64,000 nt of DNA from Hydrogenimonas sp. SS33 (GTDB taxonomy: Bacteria; Campylobacterota; Campylobacteria; Campylobacterales; Hydrogenimonadaceae). Shown here one piece after another: positions 9,140 to 19,024 of the stretch; position 1 is the first letter of the stretch; each line of letters starts with the position of its first letter. A program made the position numbers and the translations under genes. The stretch spans positions 1,714,501 to 1,778,500 of the forward strand of contig NZ_AP026369.1 in the NCBI RefSeq assembly GCF_040436365.1, given 5' to 3'. Under the pieces are notes generated by a model. It was given only the letters and a program-made list of their open reading frames with translations. It ran no database searches and was not told where the DNA came from.

Positions 9140-9154
9140 TACGGTTCTAAACTC

Positions 9155-9742
9155 CTACTTGAAACTGCGTTTGAGCACTTCGTCGATCAGACCGTACTCC
9201 TTCGCCTCATCCGCGCTCATGAAGAAGTCGCGTTCCGTATCCTTTTCGATGGTGCGGACCGTTTTGCCGGTACGCTCGGAGAGGATTTTGTTGAGGTACT
9301 TCTTCAGGCGCAGAATCTCCTTCGCCTGAATCTCGATATCGGTCGCCTGCCCCTGGGCGCCGCCGAGAGGCTGGTGGATCATGATGCGGGAGCTGGGCAG
9401 GGCGTACCGTTTCCCCTCGGTCCCGCACGCCAGCAGGAAAGCGCCCATGGAGGCGGCCTGTCCTATACATATCGTCACGATGTCGGGTTTGATGTAGTTC
9501 ATCGTGTCGTAGATGGAGAAGCCGCTGGTGATGACGCCGCCGGGAGAGTTGATGTAGAGGAAGATATCCTTGTCGGGATCCTCCGCTTCCAGAAAGAGCA
9601 TCTGGGCGACGATGGAGGAGGCGACGGCATCGTCGATGGGGCCGCTGAGCATGATGATGCGGTCTTTCAGCAGCCGTGAATAGATGTCGTAGGAGCGCTC
9701 TCCGCGCCCGCTCTTTTCGATGACGAAAGGTACGTAACTCAT
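9155..9742 (-). CDS. clpP: ATP-dependent Clp protease proteolytic subunit
   Basis: The 195-residue protein matches ClpP along its whole length. The catalytic Ser lies in [14 protein letters not shown] (about residue 97), His in MIHQPLGG (about residue 122), and Asp in the [11 protein letters not shown] region near the C-terminus. ClpP forms the tetradecameric barrel that degrades proteins delivered by ClpX or ClpA. Its ATG at 9742 overlaps the tig stop in an ATGA junction, giving coupled translation with trigger factor. Confidence 0.97.
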   Translation of the reverse strand: MSYVPFVIEKSGRGERSYDIYSRLLKDRIIMLSGPIDDAVASSIVAQMLFLEAEDPDKDIFLYINSPGGVITSGFSIYDTMNYIKPDIVTICIGQAASMGAFLLACGTEGKRYALPSSRIMIHQPLGGAQGQATDIEIQAKEILRLKKYLNKILSERTGKTVRTIEKDTERDFFMSADEAKEYGLIDEVLKRSFK

Positions 9743-11067
9743 GCCTCTTCTTTCGCTTCGGTTTTCTCTTCTTTCTTCTCTTTCTTGTCGTTGAGGAGCT
9801 TGGTGAGCAGGCGGTCTTCGATCATCGCCATCTTGATGGCGGGCAGGAGGTTCTGCTTCTGGTAGTACTCGAAGGTCTGCTGGGGATCCTGCCCCATGCT
9901 CATCGCCTCGTAGTAGATGGTCTGCATCATCTCCTGGTCGCCCACCTCGACCCCCTCTTTTCGGGCCAGGGCATCGACGATGAAGGTCGCCTTGACGCTC
10001 TTTTCGGCATCTTCGCGGAGCGATTCGCGCAGCTCCTTGACCTTCTCTTCGTTGTCGCGCAGTTCGGCCAGCTCCTCTTCCGTCATCTGCTGGACCTTGT
10101 TGCGCAGCGCCATTTCGATCTCCTGGTCCACGACGCTCTGGGGCAGGTCGAATTCGAACTTCTCCACCAGCGCTTCGACCAGCTTCGGCTTGAGCTCCTC
10201 GTTGTAGAGTTTGCTCAGCTTCTCGCTGCGGATCTGCTCCTTGACCTCTTTCTCCAGGTCCGCCAGGGTCGCATCTTCCTTGCCCAGCATGCGCTGCGCC
10301 AGAGCATCGTCGATCTGTGCCGGTTTCTTCGTCTTGATGTCGTGGAGCTTGATCTTGAACTCCGTCTCCTTGCCTGCCAGCTTCTCGTTGCGGTAATCTT
10401 CGGGGAAAGTGACTTTGATGGTCTTCTCTTCACCCTTTTTCATGCCGATCATCTGCTCTTCGAAGCCGGGGATGAACTGGCCGCTGCCGATGCGCAGTTC
10501 GAAATTCTCCGCTTTGCCCCCTTCGAAAGGCTCGCCGTCGAGGAATCCCTCGAAATCGAAGACGGCCAGGTCGCCCTCCTGGAGTCCGCGCTCCTCTTCG
10601 ATGGATTCGAAGGGTGCCTGGGCTTCCGCCATCTCCCTGATACGCTCTTCCACCTCTTTTTTGGTGACGCGGGGCGTCTTCACTTCGGGAACGATGTCGG
10701 TGATGTCGCCGATCTCGATTTCGGGGCGGAGGCTGAGCTTCAGCTCCACGTCGATGAACTCTTCGCCGCGGTCGAATTTGGTGACGGCGGGTTCGCCGAT
10801 GATCTGCTCGGCATCGAGTGCCAGCTCTTTGCTCGCTTCGTTGAGAATGTCACGGAGCGCTTCGGCCTCCGCATCCTGCTGAAGGCGCTCTCCCAGGCGC
10901 TTCTTGACGACACTCACGGGAGCCTTGCCGGGGCGGAACCCGTCGATCTTCATCTGCTTGGCCGCCTGCTTGGCGATTTTGTCGATCTTCTTCTCGATAT
11001 CGCTCTGGGCGATTTTGCCTTCGATTTTGACGTTGGCGTTGTCGGTCTTTTGGGCAGTTACTTCCAT
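9739..11067 (-). CDS. tig: Trigger factor (ribosome-associated chaperone, peptidyl-prolyl isomerase)
   Basis: Trigger factor binds the ribosome exit tunnel and shields nascent chains. The ribosome-binding signature appears as [15 protein letters not shown], with an FKBP-like domain at about residues 150-240 ([20 protein letters not shown]) and a long helical C-terminal domain ending in a Lys/Glu-rich tail. I place the start at the ATG at 11067 ([10 protein letters not shown]) because AAGGA lies about 9 bases upstream; an in-frame ATG at 11085 would add six residues but lacks a ribosome-binding site. A possible -10 box (TAGAAT on the minus strand) is at 11101-11106. Confidence 0.96.
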   Translation of the reverse strand: MEVTAQKTDNANVKIEGKIAQSDIEKKIDKIAKQAAKQMKIDGFRPGKAPVSVVKKRLGERLQQDAEAEALRDILNEASKELALDAEQIIGEPAVTKFDRGEEFIDVELKLSLRPEIEIGDITDIVPEVKTPRVTKKEVEERIREMAEAQAPFESIEEERGLQEGDLAVFDFEGFLDGEPFEGGKAENFELRIGSGQFIPGFEEQMIGMKKGEEKTIKVTFPEDYRNEKLAGKETEFKIKLHDIKTKKPAQIDDALAQRMLGKEDATLADLEKEVKEQIRSEKLSKLYNEELKPKLVEALVEKFEFDLPQSVVDQEIEMALRNKVQQMTEEELAELRDNEEKVKELRESLREDAEKSVKATFIVDALARKEGVEVGDQEMMQTIYYEAMSMGQDPQQTFEYYQKQNLLPAIKMAMIEDRLLTKLLNDKKEKKEEKTEAKEEA

Positions 11068-11189
11068 AAACTCACGTTCCTTCATAAAAATTAGTGCATT
11101 ATTCTATCGAAAAGTGGCTTTGGGTGTCCACCGGCCTTAATGCATGCCTATGAATACCCGCTTTCAAATGTGGTGCAGACTGCTCCTGG

Positions 11190-13187
11190 TTATGACGAGA
11201 GTTTGGCGAGAACGCTTTCTGCCGGTGAGCAAAAAATGTAATTGCCCTCTACCGTACGCCACTTCTTCTCTTTGATACGTCCCAACTTCTTGTGGTGATA
11301 GACCAGACGGTATTCCAGTTTGTCGCTTCCTATGTCGGGATAGATGGTTTTGCTTGTCATCGGATTGCCTGAAGATACCGAGATGGCGAGGGAAGAATGG
11401 TCGACGTGGGGTTTGCCGAACTGCCTGTAGCGAAGCTCAATACTTACCCGTGCGATGTTCATCGATTTGAGCTCATCCAGGTCGGCCTCCGCCTCAACCG
11501 TTACCGGGTGAATAGGGGCACTCAAGGTTACGGCCATCACGTCTCCCTCCTTCCATTCCGCTTTTGCCGGGTAGATATGCCCTCCACGGAGGCTCCACTG
11601 GACTTTGTACTGGAATGTACGGCTCTCGTCCCGCATGGGTGCGTAGGTGATGGTCGCCGTTTGTCCGTGCGTTTCGAGATACTTTTTGTCGATGGTTGCC
11701 TCGTCTATGAATGGAGGTTGCCCCTTGCGGTCCACTTTCACCTGTACGGTGGCATAGTTGATGACGTTTTTGAAGATATCGTAGGCTTCATTGTCTATGA
11801 CGAAACGGATTTCGCGATGCGAGAAGAAAGGGTCGTCCAGGTTGACTTCCGTCACCAGCTTCTTGTTGTTTTTAAATTTGTTGTACCAACTGCCAAGGTT
11901 GCCCGTCATCGTGTAGTATTCGTATCTCGCGGCGATTTTCTTGAGACTCAGCTCTACTTTGCCGTGTCTTTCTATGCGTTTGGCCTTGAAGGATCTGTAG
12001 ACGAAACGGTCGTATTTGTTCGATTTCTCTTCGAGCATCTCCCCTCTTTTTTTCTGATCGTCGGTACTTGCTTCCTGCGTCATGCCTTCCTCTTCGGGCA
12101 TACCAAAGCGTTTTTGCATGTCGAAGAAAATATCAAGAACTTTTCCGTAAAGACCGCTTTCGACAATCTCTTTGTCCTGATCCGGAATATGCTGAATATA
12201 GACAAACTCGACGACCCCGTTCTCTTTCAGAAAATCTACCATCAGATGTTGCTGAGTTTCGGTGAGAGTGGTATATTTTTTTCTATCGAAATTGAAGAGC
12301 CCCAAAATTGGAGCGATAGGGTTGAATTTTGGATCCCACTCCAAATGGCTGGTGGTCTTTTTCGCACTCTGGTGGCTGAATTTGTCGATGAGATTGTGGT
12401 ATTTGTCGTAATCGATTTTGATACGCACATCGTAGGCGGGTATTTTGACGATATATTTGAGATCGAAAACGACGGAGATGTCGGTGGTGCTCTTTTGAAG
12501 GCTTTTGTCCAGCAGTGTGGCACCATAAGGGTCCAAGCGTGCTGCGATAGCCACTTTTTGGCCCTCCATGACGGGTGCTTTGCCGCTGGTCAGGAGTGCC
12601 GATGTGAAACCTTTGTCCCCAAGAACGGCAGAGACGACACTGAAGCTGTTTCCTTCGGAACCCACCTCCAGGGGCACAGCTCCTTTGAGTGCGGCGCCTG
12701 GCACTGCTTTTTTCAGTTTTTTACGTAGTTCGCTGAGTTGTCTCGGTGAGAGACCGTATTCCACCATTACATCGAGAATGGCGCCTTCGGCACCCCCCTC
12801 TTTTTTGCTTTTGTCTGTCACGAACTTGATCATTGAGAACATGGGAAGTCCGTCGGGCGCTTTGGAAATATGGGGGTTGGTCGGCAGGTAGTAGTAATTT
12901 TTCGAGACTACTTCCGGGTTGTCGGTGGCGGCGGGGAAACAGCGCACAGTCGTGCCGTCGGCGAGTTTGATGTCCACGTGTCTGCCTGCCTGGATGCCTC
13001 CGACCTCCCTGACCGACCTGTGGGAGGGCACGGTAGGCATCTGTACGGGCTTGAATTTCGGCATATGAAGTCGGTAATTCTGCATCTGCAGCTCAAGTTT
13101 CGGTGCCGCTTGCAGCATGGCGGCCGACAGAAAAAATGCTGTCGCCAGCATGGTAGTTTTGCCATTGAAAAATCTTTTCATCGTCAT
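11190..13187 (-). CDS. Secreted paralogue A of the 11-21 kb operon, unknown function
   Basis: I do not recognise this 665-residue protein. A signal peptide (about residues 1-27) is followed by an N-terminal module with YYYLP at 98-102, GKAPVMEGQKVAIAARL at 202-218, TDIS at 235-238 and PAYDVRIKID at 250-259. A C-terminal module contains VNLDDPFFSHREIRFVID, followed by beta-rich segments ending in YRLVYHHKKLG and a Trp. Both modules recur in the same order in the next two genes upstream, so these are diverged duplicates. It is the last gene of the six-gene run, 5 bases after its neighbour. There is no catalytic motif, lipobox or membrane helix after the signal peptide. G+C is clearly below that of tig and folE. 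Confidence 0.85.
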   Translation of the reverse strand: MTMKRFFNGKTTMLATAFFLSAAMLQAAPKLELQMQNYRLHMPKFKPVQMPTVPSHRSVREVGGIQAGRHVDIKLADGTTVRCFPAATDNPEVVSKNYYYLPTNPHISKAPDGLPMFSMIKFVTDKSKKEGGAEGAILDVMVEYGLSPRQLSELRKKLKKAVPGAALKGAVPLEVGSEGNSFSVVSAVLGDKGFTSALLTSGKAPVMEGQKVAIAARLDPYGATLLDKSLQKSTTDISVVFDLKYIVKIPAYDVRIKIDYDKYHNLIDKFSHQSAKKTTSHLEWDPKFNPIAPILGLFNFDRKKYTTLTETQQHLMVDFLKENGVVEFVYIQHIPDQDKEIVESGLYGKVLDIFFDMQKRFGMPEEEGMTQEASTDDQKKRGEMLEEKSNKYDRFVYRSFKAKRIERHGKVELSLKKIAARYEYYTMTGNLGSWYNKFKNNKKLVTEVNLDDPFFSHREIRFVIDNEAYDIFKNVINYATVQVKVDRKGQPPFIDEATIDKKYLETHGQTATITYAPMRDESRTFQYKVQWSLRGGHIYPAKAEWKEGDVMAVTLSAPIHPVTVEAEADLDELKSMNIARVSIELRYRQFGKPHVDHSSLAISVSSGNPMTSKTIYPDIGSDKLEYRLVYHHKKLGRIKEKKWRTVEGNYIFCSPAESVLAKLSS

Positions 13188-13192
13188 ACTCC

Positions 13193-14956
13193 TTATCGTT
13201 TGATGTGGGGCGGGGTGAGCATCAGGTACTCTTCATCCAGTTTCATCCACTCCCCTTTAACGGCTTTGGCACCGTAAGGGTACCAGTTGACTTTGTATTC
13301 AACAGGAGTTCCCGGGTCGTGGAAAAGTATGGCACTCGAGAGCGAATCGGCATCGTTGTGTTTGAGAAGGGCGATTTTTTCTCTTTTCGGCTTGCCGAAA
13401 AGAGTATAACGTGCCATCACAAGCGCCGTTTTGATCCCCACTTCATCGAAGGCGAGGCGGTCGGCATCGATCTGCAGATCCAGCCGCTCAAGCGGCGGCG
13501 CGATGGTGACAATGGGGTCTTTTGTGGTGAACCAGGCATCGCTCTTTTCGGGAAGCTGGACCTTTCTGTTTCCTTTGACGCTCCACGTTACCCTATAGTC
13601 GTAATTGAGCCAGGCATCGCTCTCTTCGCCAAGCCTCGCATAGGTCCACGACTTGCTGAATTTGCCTTTCCTGATATCTTCCCTCGTGAAAAGGAGTTCA
13701 CCCGTAGCGACCGAGCGATTGGCGTCTTCATAGACCTTCCGAACATTGACACTTCCGAAATTCATGATCTTCTCGAAGGCATCGGTATAGTCGCCGTCGA
13801 TTCTGAAAAAGACCTCACGTTTTTGAAAGGCCGGGTCGGCAAGGTTGACGACACGGAAAATCTCGGGATGGCTCTTGTAGACTTCATAAAGCCCTGAAAT
13901 GTTTCCTGCGGTGTCGAAAGGCACTTTCACGACAGAGTTTCTCGTGATGTTGATGCTGAAGATACCGCGATTGATGTCTTCTCTTTTTTTAAGTACATAT
14001 TGATTGTCTGTGTAATACTTCTGATCTCCCGTACCCTTGAAAAGCTTCGTGATCCATCCGCGGCTCTGCCTTCCTTTAAGCTGCCCTTTCTCCACGGCCT
14101 GCTCCTTTTTGGGCATGGCCGTGAAACCGGTTTTGGTGTCGAAGATGATTTTGGTCAGTTTCTCTGATGCCATCTCCGTCAACCGCTGCATCGCCTGATT
14201 GGAGGATTTTTCAGGCAGCCTGTCGAGTATTTCGATCTCGATGACGCCTGTACGGACCATTTCGTCGTAAATATCCCGAAGCTGGCGTTTGGTGTACTCC
14301 TGCTGACGGTTCAGGACTTTGGACATATGGTCGTAGACCGTAGAGATGTCCGCACGTATCTTGGCGCGGTATGCAGGAATTTTGGCTTCGTAATAGGCAT
14401 GGAGCGCGATGGAGACATCGGAGGTGGGATGCATCAGGGATTCCCACAGCAGCGTGGCCCCATGGGGGCTCAACGAAGCGGCCACCGCCGCTTTGGAGCC
14501 GGGAGTGACGGGTGCCCGGCCGGATGAGATTACCGAATGGGTGAAGCCTTTGTCGCTGAGTGTGGCCGAAACGATGGTGAAGCTGCACTCGCTCTCCTGG
14601 CGAAGCGGAACGGGGCCAAGAAGCGTAGCGCCGGGTATCTCCTTTTTGACCTTTTTTTGCAACTCTTCAAGGGCATCTTTCGGCAGGTCGAGCGTTACCA
14701 GCATATGGAAAAGTCCTCCGCTCGCTTTCCCGTTCGGATCGATGAATTTGACGACCATCAATTCCGGCAGGCCCTGGGTATTGCGTGCCACATGAGGGGT
14801 GGTGGGCAGATAGTACCATGCGTTCGGCCTGTCGGCGTCTGGCAGCAGCATGATGCCGTCTACCTGCCGGACAGGTCCATCGTAGTTGACCAGTGCGAAA
14901 AGCGGTAGGGCCGTGAGCCATAGCGCCCACGCAATCGTTTGGAGCACTCTGTTCAT
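13193..14956 (-). CDS. Secreted paralogue B of the 11-21 kb operon, unknown function
   Basis: This is a 587-residue protein of unknown function. I start it at the ATG at 14956, which has GGAGG about 6 bases upstream and gives a clean signal peptide (MNRVLQTIAWALWLTALPLFA); the longer frame upstream lacks support. The N-terminal module shows WYYLP at 47-51, GRAPVTPGSKAAVAASL at 146-162, LLWESL at 169-174, SDVS and PAYRAKI. The C-terminal module has VNLADPAFQKREVFFRID, YDYRVTWSVKG, ARYTLFGKPKREK and YKVNWYPYGAKAVKGEW. It is the most compact full version of the family in this operon. It begins 1 base after the stop of paralogue C. Confidence 0.86.
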   Translation of the reverse strand: MNRVLQTIAWALWLTALPLFALVNYDGPVRQVDGIMLLPDADRPNAWYYLPTTPHVARNTQGLPELMVVKFIDPNGKASGGLFHMLVTLDLPKDALEELQKKVKKEIPGATLLGPVPLRQESECSFTIVSATLSDKGFTHSVISSGRAPVTPGSKAAVAASLSPHGATLLWESLMHPTSDVSIALHAYYEAKIPAYRAKIRADISTVYDHMSKVLNRQQEYTKRQLRDIYDEMVRTGVIEIEILDRLPEKSSNQAMQRLTEMASEKLTKIIFDTKTGFTAMPKKEQAVEKGQLKGRQSRGWITKLFKGTGDQKYYTDNQYVLKKREDINRGIFSINITRNSVVKVPFDTAGNISGLYEVYKSHPEIFRVVNLADPAFQKREVFFRIDGDYTDAFEKIMNFGSVNVRKVYEDANRSVATGELLFTREDIRKGKFSKSWTYARLGEESDAWLNYDYRVTWSVKGNRKVQLPEKSDAWFTTKDPIVTIAPPLERLDLQIDADRLAFDEVGIKTALVMARYTLFGKPKREKIALLKHNDADSLSSAILFHDPGTPVEYKVNWYPYGAKAVKGEWMKLDEEYLMLTPPHIKR

Positions 14957-14957
14957 A

Positions 14958-17900
14958 TCATACCTCCAGTTCGTCCCAATAGAGGATATCCCCGACGACA
15001 GGGATGGGTTTGGAAACGATTTTTTTGCCGCCTTTGAGATACCACGTAATGGTGGCGGTCGTTTTGCCGTCCATGCCCACGGGAATGTCGACGAGGGCTG
15101 TGGGTGCGGCACCCTGGTTGCGGATGGTTACCTCGGTTTTGAGTGTTTTTCCGTCGATGGAACTCTCGAAAGTCACGACCGCGTGACGGACTTTGGCTTC
15201 GCGAAGCGTCTGGGCATCCCCCTCGATGGAGAGGGTTCTGTATTTGAACGGGGGAGCGACCGAAAGCATGGCGCTGTTGCGGTGTTCCCATGGCTGCGTG
15301 ATCTCCACGCCGCCATGGAAGGACCAGGTGGCCTGGATTTCATAGTCGAGCCAGGCTTCTCGGTCGTTGTCCCCTTTCCATCCGTAACGGAGCACGAAGT
15401 TGTTGCCTTTTTCGTTGAAGAGGTCGGGAGTAATGACCACTTCGTCGGTGGTGACTGCGCCGCTTTGGTGGCGCTTTCGCATTCGGACAGTGACGAAATT
15501 GATGTGCTTGGCGAATGTGTCGGCATCCTGCCCATCGAGGGTGACGAAGATGTCACGCTGCTTGAAGACGGGATCGTCGATGAGCACAGCCCGGAAAACG
15601 GAGGGGTCGCTTCCCCATCGTCGGTAAAGGGGCCCGATATTTTCACTCATTGTAAACGCCTGGGTTTCGGTCCGGAAACGGTTGAGTGTCATTTTGAAGT
15701 GGCCGCTGCGCTTGATGTGTTTGAGGCGATAGGAGGCGATGAGCGAGATGGGGTGGGGTGCTTTTGCCTTCTTGGGGGGAGATGATTTCTTCTGCTCTTT
15801 CGATTCGGTGCCTTTGGACCCATTCTTGTCGTTTGAAGAGGTCGTGGTTGCCGGTGGTGCTGCCTTCGCAGACTCCGGCTTTTGCCCCAACTCATCGTTG
15901 GCGGCGACTTCCGGGTGTACTTTCTCCTCCAGTTCTCTTTGCCAGATACCGAGATCCGATGTTTGGCTGCCTTTCAGCAGAGATGACATTTTCAAGGCGT
16001 TTGCGATGGTCAGAAGGCATGCCTCGCTCTTCTTCTCGGGAAAACCGAGCTTTTTGACTTCGTTGTAACATTTGCGTGCCTCGGCATACCTTCTGTTGGC
16101 CTCCTCGTAATCCTTCTTTGTTGCCCCTTTGCAATCGGGAAGATCTTCCAGATAAAGTTTCTGGAGAGCTTTGAACCTCTCTTTCTCTTCACCATGCAGT
16201 GTCGACGGATCGGTCGATGTGGCGATTTCCAGACATTTGGAGCGTATCTTCTCTTCCAGGGTGAGCAGGAAGTCGCATACGACATCCATGTGTCTTCCCT
16301 GGACAAAACAGTGTGCTTCGGCATATTGCATCGGAGATTCGCCACCAGGAGGCAGTGCGCTCTCTTTGCTGTACTTCCCGAGAAGACGACTGTATCTGGC
16401 GAGCTCCTTCCTCTTCCATTCCGGCAGATACTTTTTCATGCGCATGGCCGATATAACCTTCTTGTCACACTTCTTAATCCCTTCCGCGGTATGCACCAGA
16501 CTTCGCTGGAGCTCATGGACACATTTTTTCGCTTCATCAAATTTTTTTTCGGCCCGTTTCTTTGCGGCATGGCGGGAGTGCCGGGAGTGGGATGTGCCGG
16601 AATGGGCCGAGCCTTTTTTCGTCTCTTTTGCCTTTCGTTCAAAACAGGGTTTCGCCTCTTCGTAACTCACCAGTTTTTTCTTGACCGAACTGAGCATACT
16701 CGACATTTTTTTCATCGTGTCCGTAAAGGCCTGGTTCTGCTCTTGCGCCAACTCTTCCATCAGCCTGCGTGAGAGTTTCTTGGTGCCGGATATCATGGAG
16801 ATCAGCTTCGGCAATTCGATGACGTAAATGTTGTAAAGAGTTTTGATGGAGTCGTGAACTTCGTCAGGGTACAGGTACAACTGATGATACATGTCCGATG
16901 CCATGGATTGGCATTCGAGTATATGATCGATATTGTAACTGGAGGGGCTGAATATCGAAGAGATGCCGCATGTGTCGATAGCCATTCGATAATTCGTTTC
17001 GAATATGCTTTCATTCCCTCCCCATGCGGGAGTAATGATGGAGAAGTCTAAAACGGTATGTTCGGGCAACGGGCCTGCCGTGAAATTGGGGCCGTAACCC
17101 GCGGGGAAAAGAAGCCGGCTCGAAGACTCTTTCTTGAGGGCTTTGTCGAGTTTGAGCATTTCGATCGCTTTGTCGAGGTTGGGGTAGCCTCCTTTTTCCA
17201 CTTCGGCCCGGGTCAGCTCATCCGGCTGTGCCGGTTCGAACATCATCTTGAGTAGATAGGCGTTCACGCTGTCGATGATTTTGTCCATCTGCTTGTCATC
17301 TCCCTTGGCCGTGATTTTTACGGCTCCGGTCTGGCGAAGCTCCTGAAAGAGCATATCCACATCGGCGCCGAACCAGGCGTATTTGAAACCCGCACTGACG
17401 CGATGGGAGGAAGCGATGCGTTTCCAGTCGCCTTCGATCGTCGCCTTGTAAGGCTTCCTGACACCGGCGAACTCCATCTCGAAAACAATGGAAATGTCGG
17501 GAGTGTCACTCTTGAAACTCTCCCACAATATTTCGGCTCCCTCTTTCGTCAGGCCGATGGATACGGCGGCCTTCTGCCCCTCCATCAACGGGGCTTTGCC
17601 GATGGCGACGGTCTTCGTGAATTCTTTGTTGCCTTTGGTGAAAGAGGTGACCAGGGCGAAATGGCCCTTCCGGTAGATGACGGGGCCGGCGAGCTTAGCC
17701 TTGGAAAACTTCTCCTGCAGAGCCGTTTCGGCGTCCATCACATCCTGTGGGGATGCGCCGTAGGTGACCAGAAAGTGGACGATGCCTCCGCCTGCGGTAT
17801 CGCCAATGCCTGCCTTTTCATGCGCTTTCAGACGGGCGTATTTAAGAAAGGAGAACTGAGGCTTGCCGTTTTTGTAGGCGAGCCTTGGCTTGTCCGGAAG

Positions 17901-18056
17901 GTAATAGAAAGTGTTCGGATCGTCGTATAGGGGATAGCAGAGCATGCTCCCGCATTTCGTCGGCCGGTCCAGGTTTATCTCCTGCGCCTGCAGGAAAAGA
18001 GCACTCCAGATCATTATTCCTAAAATTTTCAGCATATTGGGAAAAAGAGGTTTCAC
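14958..18056 (-). CDS. Secreted paralogue C with a large helical, cysteine-containing insert, unknown function
   Basis: This 1032-residue protein is the largest of the operon. After a signal peptide (to about residue 24) comes the family N-terminal module: FYYLP at 50-54, GKAPLMEGQKAAV at 153-165, ILWES at 176-180, PDIS at 186-189. The C-terminal module (about 770-1032) contains IDDPVFKQRDIFVTLDG, YEIQATWSFHGG and TATITWYLKGGKK. Between them, about residues 425-770, is a Lys/Glu-rich mostly helical insert absent from paralogues A and B, with nine cysteines (471, 512, 530, 583, 594, 608, 642, 663, 680) and a low-complexity linker at about 725-768. The ATG at 18056 overlaps the stop of paralogue D; a second possible start is Met 8. 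Confidence 0.86.
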   Translation of the reverse strand: MKPLFPNMLKILGIMIWSALFLQAQEINLDRPTKCGSMLCYPLYDDPNTFYYLPDKPRLAYKNGKPQFSFLKYARLKAHEKAGIGDTAGGGIVHFLVTYGASPQDVMDAETALQEKFSKAKLAGPVIYRKGHFALVTSFTKGNKEFTKTVAIGKAPLMEGQKAAVSIGLTKEGAEILWESFKSDTPDISIVFEMEFAGVRKPYKATIEGDWKRIASSHRVSAGFKYAWFGADVDMLFQELRQTGAVKITAKGDDKQMDKIIDSVNAYLLKMMFEPAQPDELTRAEVEKGGYPNLDKAIEMLKLDKALKKESSSRLLFPAGYGPNFTAGPLPEHTVLDFSIITPAWGGNESIFETNYRMAIDTCGISSIFSPSSYNIDHILECQSMASDMYHQLYLYPDEVHDSIKTLYNIYVIELPKLISMISGTKKLSRRLMEELAQEQNQAFTDTMKKMSSMLSSVKKKLVSYEEAKPCFERKAKETKKGSAHSGTSHSRHSRHAAKKRAEKKFDEAKKCVHELQRSLVHTAEGIKKCDKKVISAMRMKKYLPEWKRKELARYSRLLGKYSKESALPPGGESPMQYAEAHCFVQGRHMDVVCDFLLTLEEKIRSKCLEIATSTDPSTLHGEEKERFKALQKLYLEDLPDCKGATKKDYEEANRRYAEARKCYNEVKKLGFPEKKSEACLLTIANALKMSSLLKGSQTSDLGIWQRELEEKVHPEVAANDELGQKPESAKAAPPATTTSSNDKNGSKGTESKEQKKSSPPKKAKAPHPISLIASYRLKHIKRSGHFKMTLNRFRTETQAFTMSENIGPLYRRWGSDPSVFRAVLIDDPVFKQRDIFVTLDGQDADTFAKHINFVTVRMRKRHQSGAVTTDEVVITPDLFNEKGNNFVLRYGWKGDNDREAWLDYEIQATWSFHGGVEITQPWEHRNSAMLSVAPPFKYRTLSIEGDAQTLREAKVRHAVVTFESSIDGKTLKTEVTIRNQGAAPTALVDIPVGMDGKTTATITWYLKGGKKIVSKPIPVVGDILYWDELEV

Positions 18057-19024
18057 GATTCGCTCCTTTCGGTGTACTGGGTGATGTCGAGCATGGTTTC
18101 GCCCGTTTTGTGGCGCCAGGGGCCTTTAATGACCGTGCCGTCTTCGTAGATTTCGATGATGCGGTATCGATAGGGAGTATCAAGTTTCTTGGAGAGACGG
18201 AAACGGATCTTCCGCCGCACGTCGCCTCCTCTTTGGAAGAGAACTTTTTTGATCAGTGGCCTCCCCTCTGTCGGAATCGCGATTTCGACTTCCTCTTTGT
18301 AGAGACCAGGCTTGAGATTGTCGACGAAATTGAAATCGAAGACGTCAAGCTGCGTATAGCCCCGTTTCATTCTCCCCCCCATGTCGATTCTGCTGAAACG
18401 GTTGGGGAAGCGTTGAATGTCGAGCACTACCGGCAGGGTATAGGAGATATCGGTCTGGCTCTCCTGCCACCCCTCTTTGGTCTTGACAACACCGGGAATC
18501 GTTTCGGTCGTCACGATGTTGATATGCGTCTGCCTGGCTTCGGTGGCCTTCCAGAGCAGTTGCGCCATCGTGGCGTCCAGCCCGATAGTGAATGTGCCTT
18601 CTGCCCATCTGCCTTGATTCTCTTTTGTGACATTGATATCGCCGAACATGACTGTGACGCGTGCATGCTTCACGGGAGATGAGAGTATTTTCGGTTTTGC
18701 ATGGATTCCCGGGTTTTCGGCAACTCGCTCCCGTATATCGGAGGGCAAAGGCGTGCGGCCGATGCGTAGCGTCAGAACGCCGCGTGCCCAGAAAAGGTTT
18801 TTGTCCCCCGTTCCGCTGCGTCCAAGGTAGCGAAAGAGGTCGAGCCGATAGGCCGGCTCTCCATTCTCCTGCGCTATTCTGGGTGCCGTTGGAGCGGCAT
18901 ACCACACCGACGAATCATTGCTGTCAGCGTAGAGGCGAACACCTTCATGGTCGACATAGAGGTCGAGCCTGGGTGCAGCCGACGCGCAAATCATCATGGA
19001 TATGAGCAGCAGAAGAACTCTCAC
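18053..19024 (-). CDS. Secreted paralogue D of the 11-21 kb operon, short form, unknown function
   Basis: The 323-residue protein has a signal peptide (MRVLLLLISMMICASA). Its N-terminal module is a diverged form of the family: VWYAAPTAPRI at 40-50 replaces the YYLP motif, and TFTIGLDATMAQLLWKATEA precedes a THINIV segment, matching the LLW...TDIS region of the paralogues. The C-terminus (YRIIEIYEDGTVIKGPW) is close to that of paralogue E (YKIILIHEDGSVKEGVW), so D and E share their last domain. It overlaps genes on both sides by 4 bases, which points to coupled translation and fixed stoichiometry. Confidence 0.83.
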   Translation of the reverse strand: MRVLLLLISMMICASAAPRLDLYVDHEGVRLYADSNDSSVWYAAPTAPRIAQENGEPAYRLDLFRYLGRSGTGDKNLFWARGVLTLRIGRTPLPSDIRERVAENPGIHAKPKILSSPVKHARVTVMFGDINVTKENQGRWAEGTFTIGLDATMAQLLWKATEARQTHINIVTTETIPGVVKTKEGWQESQTDISYTLPVVLDIQRFPNRFSRIDMGGRMKRGYTQLDVFDFNFVDNLKPGLYKEEVEIAIPTEGRPLIKKVLFQRGGDVRRKIRFRLSKKLDTPYRYRIIEIYEDGTVIKGPWRHKTGETMLDITQYTERSES

